Made by a program: the position numbers and the translations under genes. A stretch of DNA of 64,000 bases from Crossiella sp. S99.2 (GTDB lineage: Bacteria; Actinomycetota; Actinomycetes; Mycobacteriales; Pseudonocardiaceae), in assembly GCF_023094165.1 (NCBI RefSeq), contig NZ_JALMDK010000013.1, positions 216,415-280,414 on the forward strand, given 5' to 3'. Of this stretch, positions 41,611-51,200 are shown piece after piece; position 1 is the first letter of the stretch; every line of letters starts with the position of its first letter. The notes under the pieces are model-generated. The model did not search any database. It had not been told where the DNA came from and saw only the letters and a program-made list of their open reading frames with translations.

Positions 41611-43442
41611 GCGGCTCCGCCCTGGCGCGGTTGCTCGGCCTGCTGGCAAGTCACGCCGAGGCCGGGCAACTCGCCGAACCCCTTGCCCTGGCCAGGGAAG
41701 CCGGGCTGCCCGCGGCCGAGTTGCGGGTGCTGGCCGAGGCCACCGAGCACGCGTTGCGCATCCACCGCACGCTCGGCCAGCACCGGCGGCGGGAGGCCGA
41801 ACTGGCCGCGTTATTCGACACCGCGGGCGATCTGGCCGCGCTGCGCGATGTGGACGCGGTGCTGCGTTCGATCGTGCGGCGGGCCAGGTTGTTGCTGGGC
41901 ACCGATCTGGCCTACCTGAGCCTCAACGACGAGACCGTCGGCGACACCTACATGCGGGTCACCGACGGCTCGATTTCCCGGGCGTTCCAGCGGGTCCGGC
42001 TCGGCATGGGCGAGGGACTGGGCGGGCGGGTCGCGCACACCGCCGAGCCCGCGGCCACCTCCGGCTACCTCGGCGACACCCAGTTCGCGCACACCGCGGC
42101 CATCGACGCCGCGGTCGCCGACGAGGGCCTGGTGTCCATCCTCGGTGTGCCGCTTCGCCTGGCGGACACCGTGATCGGCGTGCTGTACGCGGGTGAGCGG
42201 GACACCCGCTCGTTCACCCCGGAGGAGATCGCGTTGCTGGCCAGCCTGGCCGATCACGCCGCGATCGCGCTGGACAACGCCCGGTTGCTGGAGGAGACCC
42301 GCGCCCACCACGAGTCGCTGCGCCGGGCCGAGGCCGCGCACGACCGGCTCACCGATCTGGTGCTGCGCGGCGGCGACGTGCACGACGTGGCCATCGCGGT
42401 GGCCGAGGTGCTCGGCGGCGGTATCGCGGTGCGCGACGCCGAGGGCGCGGTGCTGGCCCGCACCGGCACCGCCCCGCCTCGGGTGCCCGCGCAGGCGGTG
42501 GCACAGGCCAGATCCAGCGGGCGGGCGGTGCGCTGCGGGCGGCGCTGGGTGTGCGCGGTGCTGGCCGGATCCGAGCTGCTGGGCACGGTGGTGCTGACCG
42601 GCAGGCCGGAGCTGTCCGAGGCCGATCAACGACTGTTCGAGCGGGCCGGGGTGGTGACCGCGCTGGTGCTGTTGCTGCGCCGGTCGGTGGCCGAGGCGGA
42701 GAACCGGGTGCGCGGCGAGCTGCTGACGGATCTCCTTACTGCCACCACGGATCCGGACGCGTTGCTGGCCAGGGCGGCCAGGCTGGGCGTGGACCTCGGA
42801 CGCGGGCACGTGCTGCTGGTGGCGGAGAGTGCGCGCGGACGGCTGGGCGTGGCCGCGGCCCGGGTGGCGCGGGCCGCGCAGGGGCTGGCGGCCGGCGCGG
42901 TGTTGCTGGTGCCCGGGGCCGACCCGGGTGCGGTGGCCAGGGCGATGGCGGCGGAACTGGGCACGGCGGTGGGCGGGCCGGTGACCGTGGGCGGGGCCGG
43001 ACCGGTGGCACTGGAGGGCTCCCGCGCGCAGGCCAACGGCGACGGCCTGGCCGGGATCGCGGCCGCGCACCGGGAGGCCGGGCGGTGCCTGACCGCGCTG
43101 ACCGCGCTGGGCCGCCGGGGCGAGGGTGCGGCCATCGGCGAACTGGGTTTCGTCGGCGTGCTGCTCGGCGACCGGGCCGACGTGGCCGGATTCGTCCGCG
43201 ACACCCTGGGCGCCGTGCTGGACTACGACGCGCGTCGCGGCACCGAACTGGTGCGCACGCTCACCGAGTACTTCGCGCACGGCTGCTCGCCCGCGCGAAC
43301 CCGGGAGGCTCTGCACGTGCACGTCAACACGGTCACCCAGCGCCTGGAACGGGTCGCCGACCTGCTCGGCGCGGACTGGCCGGAACCCGCCCGTGCCCTG
43401 GAGATCCAGCTCGCGCTACGCCTGCACCGGCTGTCCGGCTGA
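41607..43442 (+). CDS. GAF-domain PucR-type transcriptional regulator
   Basis: 611 aa, GTG overlapping the transporter stop. After a helical start, a GAF sensor domain (~65-240; MGEGLGGRVAHTAEPA, GLVSILGVPL, VIGVLYAGER) is followed by a central domain and a C-terminal PucR helix-turn-helix (TLTEYFAHGCSPARTREALH, VNTVTQRLERVADLLG). Such proteins activate adjacent catabolic operons on sensing a metabolite. It likely regulates its own operon. Its 3' end overlaps the convergent DUF2071 gene by 27 bp. Confidence 0.88.
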   Translation: MSGSALARLLGLLASHAEAGQLAEPLALAREAGLPAAELRVLAEATEHALRIHRTLGQHRRREAELAALFDTAGDLAALRDVDAVLRSIVRRARLLLGTDLAYLSLNDETVGDTYMRVTDGSISRAFQRVRLGMGEGLGGRVAHTAEPAATSGYLGDTQFAHTAAIDAAVADEGLVSILGVPLRLADTVIGVLYAGERDTRSFTPEEIALLASLADHAAIALDNARLLEETRAHHESLRRAEAAHDRLTDLVLRGGDVHDVAIAVAEVLGGGIAVRDAEGAVLARTGTAPPRVPAQAVAQARSSGRAVRCGRRWVCAVLAGSELLGTVVLTGRPELSEADQRLFERAGVVTALVLLLRRSVAEAENRVRGELLTDLLTATTDPDALLARAARLGVDLGRGHVLLVAESARGRLGVAAARVARAAQGLAAGAVLLVPGADPGAVARAMAAELGTAVGGPVTVGGAGPVALEGSRAQANGDGLAGIAAAHREAGRCLTALTALGRRGEGAAIGELGFVGVLLGDRADVAGFVRDTLGAVLDYDARRGTELVRTLTEYFAHGCSPARTREALHVHVNTVTQRLERVADLLGADWPEPARALEIQLALRLHRLSG

Positions 43443-44144
43443 GCTGACCCGCAGCGAGGGCAGCGGTGTCCAGGTGGCCGGGGTGTCCCGCAGCAGCAGG
43501 GCGTGGTCCAGTACGGCCGAGCCGGCGGGCAGGCTGTCGAAGAAGGTGGAGCGGGCGCCGATCAAGTCGACCGGTTCGAATCGCCACCTCCGCGCGTGCA
43601 TGGCCACACCGTCCAGGCGGTGCGGGTCGCGGGTGGCGGAATAGCCGCTGCCGCAGGTGAAGAAGTCGGCGGCCTGGTCGAGTTCGGCAAACAGTGCGCT
43701 GCGCCCGAACCGGCCGGACAACCGCACATCCGCCCACACCCGGGTCCGCCGATCCCCGCTGACACAACGGATTTCCAGCTCCCGGGCGGTCTCCCGCACG
43801 GTGAACTTCGCCAGCTGGTGCCTGCCAGGGAACAGCCGGCCGCCGGCCAGCGCGGCGATGGTGGAATCGGTGTGCCGCCGCGGAAGGTACACGCCGGTGC
43901 GGAGGCCGTCGGGGGTGTCCCACTCGACGGCGAAGCGGTGCGCCGCGTTCTCCGAGCGCAGTCCCAGCGCCGCGGGCAGTCCGGCCGGCCGCACCTGGGC
44001 CAGCCGGACCAGGCAGATCCCCGCCACCGCCCAGCCCCCGGCGAGCCGCGGCCGCAACGGATCCGGCAGCAGCCTGGCCACCACCGCCGGGTCGACGCGG
44101 TAGTTCACCAGCAACCGCCGCGTCACCACACTGGCCATCCTCAT
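43416..44144 (-). CDS. DUF2071 (YqjF-like) protein
   Basis: 242 aa, ATG 44144 after GGGAGACC, overlapping the upstream ArsR stop (ATGA). Matches the DUF2071 plan: LLVNYRVDPAVVARLLPDPL, WAVAGICLVRLAQVRP, then VYLPRRHTDS and FTCGSGYSATRDP. The fold is related to acetoacetate decarboxylase, but the catalytic Lys is not evident to me and the function is unknown. Made together with its probable repressor. Confidence 0.82.
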   Translation of the reverse strand: MRMASVVTRRLLVNYRVDPAVVARLLPDPLRPRLAGGWAVAGICLVRLAQVRPAGLPAALGLRSENAAHRFAVEWDTPDGLRTGVYLPRRHTDSTIAALAGGRLFPGRHQLAKFTVRETARELEIRCVSGDRRTRVWADVRLSGRFGRSALFAELDQAADFFTCGSGYSATRDPHRLDGVAMHARRWRFEPVDLIGARSTFFDSLPAGSAVLDHALLLRDTPATWTPLPSLRVSSAGQPVQA

Positions 44145-44485
44145 GGCTGGTCTCCCCTGCTCGATCGGCGATGGCGGACCAGCGCCTGCTCCGGGCACAC
44201 CGCGCTGAGAAACCGGTTCACGCCAAGGGCGAGCCGCTCCTCGACCAGGGCGTAGAAGATCCGGTTCGCCTGCCGCCGCTCCCGGACCAGCCCGGCCGCC
44301 TTGAGCACACCCAGGTGCCGGGAGATCGACGGGCCGCTGATGGTGAACCGGGCGGTGATCTCGCCCGCGGTGAGTTCACCGGCACGGAGGTCTTCCAGGA
44401 TCTGGCGGCGGGTGGAGTCCGCCAGGGCGCGGAAAACGCTGGCCTCGGTGGCGGGGTCCGGGTGGGACGTGGTTCCTTCTGACAC
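44141..44485 (-). CDS. ArsR-family repressor, probably autoregulatory
   Basis: 114 aa, GTG 44485 after AAAAAGGAA. Winged helix: FRALADSTRRQILEDL, LTAGEITARF, SGPSISRHLGVLKAAGLV, RRQANRIFYALV. No metal-binding Cys pair; the single Cys (AVCPEQ) is not in an ArsR metal position. SdpR-like repressors of this kind control themselves and one downstream gene, here DUF2071. Two inverted repeats lie directly upstream. Confidence 0.88.
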   Translation of the reverse strand: MSEGTTSHPDPATEASVFRALADSTRRQILEDLRAGELTAGEITARFTISGPSISRHLGVLKAAGLVRERRQANRIFYALVEERLALGVNRFLSAVCPEQALVRHRRSSRGDQP

Positions 44486-44493
44486 AGTTCCTT

Positions 44494-44525
44494 TTTAGCA
44501 CAGGAGCTAAATAGCGCACAGGCTA
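44494..44525. promoter_or_regulatory. Tandem inverted repeats, likely ArsR operator
   Basis: TTTAGC-acagga-GCTAAA (44494-44511) is followed at once by TAGC-gcacag-GCTA (44512-44525). Both carry the core TAGC(N6)GCTA, start 9 bp upstream of the ArsR start codon and form an unusually AT-rich island, as expected of a self-repressing ArsR site. Confidence 0.65.
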
Positions 44526-44551
44526 AACGGGCGAACCTGGCGGCACCCGCA

Positions 44552-44584
44552 GGGAGGGCGCTCCGGCATGCCGGCCGCCCTCCC
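44552..44584. terminator. GC-rich hairpin, probable terminator of the membrane-protein gene
   Basis: GGGAGGGCG (44552-44560) pairs with CGCCCTCCC (44576-44584); inside is the perfect palindrome CCGGCATGCCGG (44563-44574). It is 52 bp past the stop of the minus-strand gene at 44637. No T tract, so termination would depend on the stem or on Rho. Confidence 0.45.
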
Positions 44585-44636
44585 GGCGCTGGTCAGCTCG
44601 TTGCCTCAATCTGATCCACTTCGATCGGCACTGAAA

Positions 44637-45665
44637 TCACAGATCAACCAAAACGCGATCTTCATGACGAGCGCACTCCACCCGCCGCCGCAGGAAATAC
44701 GCCACCGTCGCCCCGCCCAGCGCCAGCCCCCAGAACGGGAAGAACGTCATCGGATTGACGATGAACTCGGTGAGCCCGACCCGCCCCACCAGCCCGGTGA
44801 ACACGTTCATCCCCGCCGCCGTCACGATCACCGCGACCACGCTGGCCGGGATGATCGCGGTCAGCGGCGACACCCGCTTCCCGCGCAGCCCCGGCAGCCA
44901 GAACGGGTAGACCTCGCCCCACCGGTACACCAGCCCCAGCGTCAGCAACCCGCCGGCCGCGGCGAAGGTGCCCAGCCCGGCTCCCGCGATCCACACCCCG
45001 TTCTGCTGCCCCTCGCGCAGGAACTCCTCGCTGATCAGCCCCAGGCTGAACCCGCCGAACCAGGCCCACCGGGTCACCGCGTAGGCCAGCGGCACCAGGA
45101 AGGCCAGGTAGGCGAACCACTTCCCCCAGCGAGCCGCGGCCGCCGGCCTGGCCCAGCGCGGCATCGGGCGCGGGCCGACCCCGCAGCTCAGGCAGGCGTC
45201 CGCGGTGCGGCGCTGGTAGTGCAGGGTCGCGGCCAGCCACAGCAGCACGCCCAGGACCAGGGCGAACTGGTTGAGGTTCGGGCCGTCGAACTTGTCGAGG
45301 TAGGCCGTGAACGGCATCAGGCCCAGGGGTGCGCCGATGAGCACGATCGGCAGGTAGCCGATCAGCATCAGCACCCGGCCGTCGTTGAGCACCAGCGCCA
45401 GCGCCGCGGTGATCAGCCAGCCCAGGGTGAGCAGGACCGGCCGGCCGGCACGGACGCCACGAGCCATCAGCAGGGCGACCGCGGTGGCCGCCACCATGCC
45501 GATGGCCAGCACTGGAGCGCTGGTCGCGGCGGGGATCCCGCCCAGCGGGGACAGCTGCGCGGCGGGGTCGGCCGGGCCGAAAGGGTAGCCGGGAGCGCCG
45601 AAAAACCAGCCCAAAGCGACCAGTCCGTACAGCGCTGACCAGAGGGTGGCCGACCAGCGGATCAT
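44637..45665 (-). CDS. Polytopic membrane protein, unknown
   Basis: 342 aa, ATG 45665 after GGGAGAAG. About eight hydrophobic helices (LWSALYGLVALGWFFG through PFWGLALGGATVAYFL). A cytoplasmic or outside loop holds CLSCG, a possible metal pair, in ADACLSCGVGPRPMPRWARP. Looks like the many uncharacterised actinomycete membrane proteins with this build. Divergent from the P450 (164 bp). No function assigned. Confidence 0.75.
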   Translation of the reverse strand: MIRWSATLWSALYGLVALGWFFGAPGYPFGPADPAAQLSPLGGIPAATSAPVLAIGMVAATAVALLMARGVRAGRPVLLTLGWLITAALALVLNDGRVLMLIGYLPIVLIGAPLGLMPFTAYLDKFDGPNLNQFALVLGVLLWLAATLHYQRRTADACLSCGVGPRPMPRWARPAAAARWGKWFAYLAFLVPLAYAVTRWAWFGGFSLGLISEEFLREGQQNGVWIAGAGLGTFAAAGGLLTLGLVYRWGEVYPFWLPGLRGKRVSPLTAIIPASVVAVIVTAAGMNVFTGLVGRVGLTEFIVNPMTFFPFWGLALGGATVAYFLRRRVECARHEDRVLVDL

Positions 45666-45783
45666 GACTTCTCCCAGTGTGTTCGCAGTGTCTCCGCCAC
45701 GGTGTCGCGGATCCGGGAGCCGGGGCTCACCCACGGGCACGACACCGTTCCCTCCCGAGATGGAGAGACAACTCCCCCGAACG

Positions 45784-45802
45784 TGGCTAACTTGGGTAGC
45801 CA
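45784..45802. promoter_or_regulatory. Inverted repeat upstream of the P450 gene
   Basis: TGGCTA (45784-45789), a 7-base spacer and TAGCCA (45797-45802), 28 bp before the P450 ATG. The placement over the expected promoter fits a repressor site; no regulator is adjacent. Confidence 0.4.
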
Positions 45803-45829
45803 GACAACGTAATGACTTGGGGGCAGGAC

Positions 45830-47050
45830 ATGACCAACGCGGTGGAGATCCCGCTGTTCATGGCGCGGGACGGACTCTCACCCTCGGCCGAGCTGACCGG
45901 GGTGCGCGCGGGCGAGGCGGTGCGCAAGATCCAGATGGACGTGTTCGGGGTCCGGGGCGAGGCCTGGGTGGTCACCCGGCACGAGGACGTGCGGGCGGGG
46001 CTGGCCGATCACGCCCGGTTCAGCAACGATCCGCGGTCCAGGGGCGATCGGTACACGCTGCCGATGGGGATGACGGCCGAGGAGGCCGCCCGGATGCGCC
46101 GGGGCAACATCCTGATCATGGACCCGCCGGACCACACCCAGGTGCGCAGGCTGCTGATGCCGGAGTTCACCATGCGCCGGATGCGACGACTGGAAGACCG
46201 GATCACCTCGATCGTCGAGGAGCACCTGGACCAGCTGGAGAAGCTCGGCCCCGGCGCCGACCTGGTGGCCAACTTCGCGCTGCCCATCCCCTCGCTGGTG
46301 ATCTGCGAACTGCTCGGCGTGCCCTACGCCGACCGGGCCGAGTTCCAGGCCCGCTCCACGCAGCAGATGAACGCGGTGCTGCCGGTCGAGCAGCGGGTCG
46401 AGCTGACCCGGCAGAGCCAGGCGTACATGCGCTCGCTGGTCACCAGGGCGCGGGTGGATCCCGGCGAGGACCTGATCGGCATGCTCATCCGCGAGCACGG
46501 CGCCACCGTCGACGACGACATGCTGGTCAACATCGCCGCGCTGCTGCTGCTCGCCGGGCACGAGACCACCGCGAACATGCTCGGCATCGGCACCTACGCG
46601 CTGCTCACCCACCCCGACCAGCTCGCCTGGCTGCGCGCCAACCTGGACAAGACCGACAGCGCGGTCGAGGAGCTGATGCGCTACCTCAGCGTGGTGGCCG
46701 CCGGGGTGCCGCGGATCGCCACCCAGGACCTGGAGCTGCACGGCAACCAGATCCGGGCCGGTGACATGGTCATGTTCGTGCTCTCCAGCGCCAACCGGGA
46801 CCCGGAGCTGCTGGACCGGCCGGACGAGCTGCTCCTGGACCGGCCGGGACCGGCCCGCCCGCACCTGGGCTTCGGCCACGGCGCGCACCACTGCCTGGGC
46901 GCGCCACTGGCCAGGGCGGAGATGCGCACCGCCTTCCGGGCCCTGTTGACCCGCTTCCCGAACCTGGCGCTGGCCGTGCCGGCCGAGGAGATCCGGTTCC
47001 AGCCGCACCAGGGCGTGTACGGGGTGGCGGAGCTGCCGGTCACCTGGTGA
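45830..47050 (+). CDS. Cytochrome P450 monooxygenase
   Basis: 406 aa; ATG 45830 preferred over ATG 45812 because GGGGGCAGGA lies directly before it. Bacterial soluble class I P450: I-helix oxygen-binding AGHETT, K-helix EELMR (ExxR), and heme loop FGHGAHHCLG with the thiolate Cys. In form it resembles the CYP105/CYP107 group of actinomycetes. No ferredoxin gene is adjacent. Substrate unknown; the upstream inverted repeat suggests inducible expression. Its end overlaps the convergent GNAT gene by 11 bp. Confidence 0.95.
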   Translation: MTNAVEIPLFMARDGLSPSAELTGVRAGEAVRKIQMDVFGVRGEAWVVTRHEDVRAGLADHARFSNDPRSRGDRYTLPMGMTAEEAARMRRGNILIMDPPDHTQVRRLLMPEFTMRRMRRLEDRITSIVEEHLDQLEKLGPGADLVANFALPIPSLVICELLGVPYADRAEFQARSTQQMNAVLPVEQRVELTRQSQAYMRSLVTRARVDPGEDLIGMLIREHGATVDDDMLVNIAALLLLAGHETTANMLGIGTYALLTHPDQLAWLRANLDKTDSAVEELMRYLSVVAAGVPRIATQDLELHGNQIRAGDMVMFVLSSANRDPELLDRPDELLLDRPGPARPHLGFGHGAHHCLGAPLARAEMRTAFRALLTRFPNLALAVPAEEIRFQPHQGVYGVAELPVTW

Positions 47051-48119
47051 CCGCGGCCGCCGGGGCCAGTTCGAGGGTGAGCACCCCGTCGGCGATGCTG
47101 CGCCGGACGGGGTGGCCCAGCGCGTGCGCGAGGTGCGGCACGGCGGTGTTGTCGGCGTAGGTGTGCAGGCAGATCGTGCGCACCTGCCTGGCCACCGCCG
47201 TGGCCACCAGCCGCCGCAGCAGTTCCCGGCCCAGGCCGCGGCCCTGCCAGTCGTCGCGGACCAGGAAGGCCACCTCGGCGGTGTCCCCGTCCCAGAACAC
47301 GCTGCCGGTGCCGACCACCTCGGTGTCGCACAGCGCCAGCAGGGTGTGCGTGGACCAGCGGCTGACCAGGGTGCGCAGCGCCCGCCCGCTGGTCTGCGGC
47401 GCGCCGAGGAAGCGGCGGCGCAGGGTCTCCGGGGTGCAGCGGGCGTGCAGGTCGAGCAGGCCGTCCAGGTCCTGCGGGCGGGCCCGGCGCAGCACCGCGG
47501 TGCGCTCGCCCAGCTGCACCATCTCCCCCGGCGGGGGCGGCAGCCGGTGGGCGAGCGTGATCATCGCGCGGGCCCTGGCGAACTCGGCCGGGGTGAAGGC
47601 CAGCCCTGGACGGTGCGCCAGGAAGGTGCCGCCGTCGGGGTGCCGCAGCGCCAGCCTGCCGCCGTCGAGGACCTCGGTGTGCTCGTGCTCCACCCAGCTC
47701 AGTTCGGCGCCGCTGAGCAGCTGGTGCAGCACCCTGGGCAGGTCGTCGGGATCCTCGGCCAGCCAGGTGGCCAGCAGCACCGCCCTGGTCGGTTCGTCGG
47801 CCAGCGCGCTGACCGCGGCCGGCGCCACCCGCACATCCGCGCCGCCACCCTCGATCAGGGCGTTGACCAGCGCGTTCTCCTCGACGTCGGCGGGTGCGCG
47901 CAGGACCAGCTCGTCCACCGCGCCCTCGGCCAGCGGGTGCACGTCCAGGGCCAGGATGTTGACCCGCAGCCTGGCCAGCCGGGCGGTGAGCCGGGCCAGC
48001 GCGCCCGGGGTGTCCGGCACGGTGACCCGGATCCGCCACAGCGTCTCGGCGATCGGGGGCGGCGAGCCACGGCGGAACGGCCAGCGGCCGGTGCGGCGCG
48101 GGGCCGGAATGTCCTCCAT
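47040..48119 (-). CDS. ACT-domain GNAT acetyltransferase
   Basis: 359 aa, ATG 48119. Residues ~25-100 form an ACT amino-acid-binding domain (WRIRVTVPDTPGALARLTAR, NILALDVHPL). The C-terminal ~160 residues are a GNAT domain: GSVFWDGDTAEVAFLV, acetyl-CoA loop DDWQGRGLGRELL, then ADNTAVPHLAHALG. ACT-GNAT fusions in actinomycetes include amino-acid-gated lysine acetyltransferases of acetyl-CoA synthetase, so control of protein acetylation by an amino acid is plausible. The middle region is not assigned. Confidence 0.85.
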   Translation of the reverse strand: MEDIPAPRRTGRWPFRRGSPPPIAETLWRIRVTVPDTPGALARLTARLARLRVNILALDVHPLAEGAVDELVLRAPADVEENALVNALIEGGGADVRVAPAAVSALADEPTRAVLLATWLAEDPDDLPRVLHQLLSGAELSWVEHEHTEVLDGGRLALRHPDGGTFLAHRPGLAFTPAEFARARAMITLAHRLPPPPGEMVQLGERTAVLRRARPQDLDGLLDLHARCTPETLRRRFLGAPQTSGRALRTLVSRWSTHTLLALCDTEVVGTGSVFWDGDTAEVAFLVRDDWQGRGLGRELLRRLVATAVARQVRTICLHTYADNTAVPHLAHALGHPVRRSIADGVLTLELAPAAAVTR

Positions 48120-48235
48120 GCCCCGATCCTGGGCCCGCCACGTGACGTGCGGGTTACCCGGTCGCGTGGGTTTCGCCACCGTGCGCCGGGTGAGCGGGGA
48201 AAACCGTTTGCCGGGCACTTAAACTGGGTCCCAGT

Positions 48236-51200
48236 ATGGGTACGCCGCTTGTGAGCGCTTCGCTCACCGAACTCCACGACCGCCTTCCCGAGCTGATGCT
48301 GCGCGATCAGCGTCGGTTGCGCCGTCGTGTCGAGAACGCCCGCAAGCTGCGGGACACCGGGAAACGCGCCGCGGTCACCGCGGAACTCGCCGCCGAGATC
48401 GCCGCCGCGGAGATCCGGATCGAGAACCGGCGCAACGCCCGGCCGAAGATCCGCTATCCCGAGCTGCTGCCGGTCAGCCAGCGCAAGGACGAGATCCTGG
48501 CCGCGATCCGGGACCACCAGGTGGTGATCGTCGCCGGCGAGACCGGGTCCGGCAAGACCACCCAGCTGCCCAAGATCTGCCTGGAACTGGGGCGCGGGGT
48601 GCAGGGCCTGATCGGGCACACCCAGCCACGCAGGCTGGCCGCGCGCACGGTGGCCGAGCGGATCGCCGAGGAACTGGGCACCTCGCTCGGCGAGACCGTC
48701 GGCTACCAGGTCCGCTTCACCGACCAGTCCAGCACGGACACCCTGGTCAAGCTGATGACCGACGGCATCCTGCTGGCCGAGATCCAGAACGACCGGACGC
48801 TGTCCCGCTACGACACGCTGATCATCGACGAGGCGCACGAGCGCAGCCTCAACGTGGACTTCCTGCTCGGCTACCTGGCCCAGCTGCTGCCCCGCCGCCC
48901 CGACCTCAAGGTGATCATCACCTCCGCGACCATCGACCCGGAGCGCTTCTCCCGGCACTTCGGCGACGCGCCGATCATCGAGGTCTCCGGCCGCACCTAC
49001 CCGGTGGAGACCCGGTACCGGCCGATCATCGACCCGGACAGCGAGGCCGACGACACCGACCGGGATCAGGTCACCGCGATCTCCGACGCGGTGGACGAGC
49101 TGCTGCGGGAAGGGCCGGGCGACATCCTGGTCTTCCTCAGCGGCGAGCGGGAGATCCGGGACACCGCGGACGCGCTGGAGAAGCGGGAGCTGCGCAACAC
49201 CGAGGTGGTGCCGCTGTACGCGCGGCTGTCCGCGGCCGAGCAGCACCGGGTGTTCCAGTCCCACACCGGACGGCGGATCGTGCTGGCCACCAACGTGGCC
49301 GAGACCTCGCTGACCGTGCCCGGCATCAAGTACGTGATCGACCCCGGCACCGCGCGGATCTCCCGCTACTCCCACCGCACCAAGGTGCAGCGGCTGCCGA
49401 TCGAACCGGTCTCGCAAGCTTCGGCCAACCAGCGCAAGGGCCGCTGCGGCCGGGTGTCGGAGGGCATCTGCATCCGGCTGTACAGCGAGGACGACTTCGA
49501 GGCGCGGCCGGAGTTCACCGATCCGGAGATCCTGCGCACCAACCTGGCCTCGGTCATCCTGCAGATGACCTCGCTGGGACTGGGCGATCTGGCCGCGTTC
49601 CCGTTCATCGACCCCCCAGATGCGCGCAACATCACCGCGGGCGTGCAGCTGTTGCAGGAACTCGGCGCGCTCGACCCGGAGCAGGACGATCACAAGAAGC
49701 GGCTGACCCCGTTGGGGCGCAAGCTGTCCCAGCTCCCGGTGGACCCCAGGCTGGCCCGGATGGTGCTGGCCGCCGACGACCTGGGCTGCGTGCGCGAGGT
49801 GCTGGTGATCACCGCCGCACTGTCCATTCAGGACCCACGCGAACGCCCGGTGGACAAACAGCAGGACGCGGACAGCAAACACGCCCGTTTCAGCGATCCG
49901 ACCTCGGACTTCCTGGCCTACCTGAAACTGTGGGACTACCTGCGCGAACAGCAGCAGGAGTTGTCCAGCAACCGGTTCCGCAAGCAGTGCCGGGCGGAGT
50001 ACCTGAACTACCTGCGGGTGCGGGAGTGGCAGGACATCCACAGCCAGCTGCGCCAGGTGGTCAAACAGCTCGGCATCACCCCGAACAGCAACCCCGCGCC
50101 GGAACAGCAGGTGCACATCGCGTTGCTGTCCGGGCTGTTGTCGCACATCGGGTTGCAGGAGGAACGCAAGAAGGAATACCTGGGCGCGCGCAGTGCCCGA
50201 TTCGCGATCTTCCCCGGCTCGGCGCTGTTCAAGAAGCCGCCGCGCTGGGTGATGGCCGCCGAACTGGTGGAGACCTCCCGGCTGTGGGGCCGGATCGCGG
50301 CCCGGATCGAGCCCGAGTGGGTGGAACCCCTAGCGGGCCACCTGGTCAAGCGCACGCACAGCGAACCGCACTGGGAGAAGAAACAGGGCGCGGTGATGGC
50401 CGTGGAGCGGGTCACCCTCTACGGCATCCCCCTGGTGGTCGACCGCAAGGTCAACTACGGCCGCATCGACCCGGACCTGAGCCGCGAACTGTTCATCCGG
50501 CACGCCCTGGTCGAAGGTGACTGGCAGACCACACACAAGTTCTTCCACGCCAACCGGGCCCTGCTCGGCGAAGTCGAAGCCCTGGAAGACCGGGCCCGCC
50601 GCCGCGACATCCTGGTCGACGACGAAACCCTGTTCGCCTTCTACGACGAACGCATCGGCAAGGAAGTCGTCTCGGGCCGGCACTTCGACAGCTGGTGGAA
50701 GAAAACCCGCCGCGACACCCCGGAACTCCTGACCTTCGACAAACAAGCGCTGATCAACGCCACCGCGGGCGCCATCACCGAACAGGACTACCCCGACGAC
50801 TGGCGACAGGGCGGCGTACGCCTCCCCCTGACCTACCGCTTCGAGCCCGGCACCCGCGACGACGGCGTCACCGCGCACATCCCGGTCGGCGTGCTGAACC
50901 AGGTCGGCGGCGACGGCTTCGCCTGGCACATTCCGGGCCTGCGCAAGGACATCGTGGTAGCCCTGCTGAAGTCCCTGCCGAAAAACCTGCGCCGCAACTT
51001 CGTCCCCGTACCGGACGTGGCCGAAGCCCTCCTCTCCCGCATCACCGCCGAAGACGGCAACCTGCTCGACGCGGTCGAGGACATCCTCTACGAACTCACC
51101 AAGATCGAGGTCCCCCGGGAATCCTGGCAACTGGACCAGGTCCCCGACCACCTCAAAACCACCTACCGAGTGGTCGACGAGAACGAGAAGGTCCTCGCCG

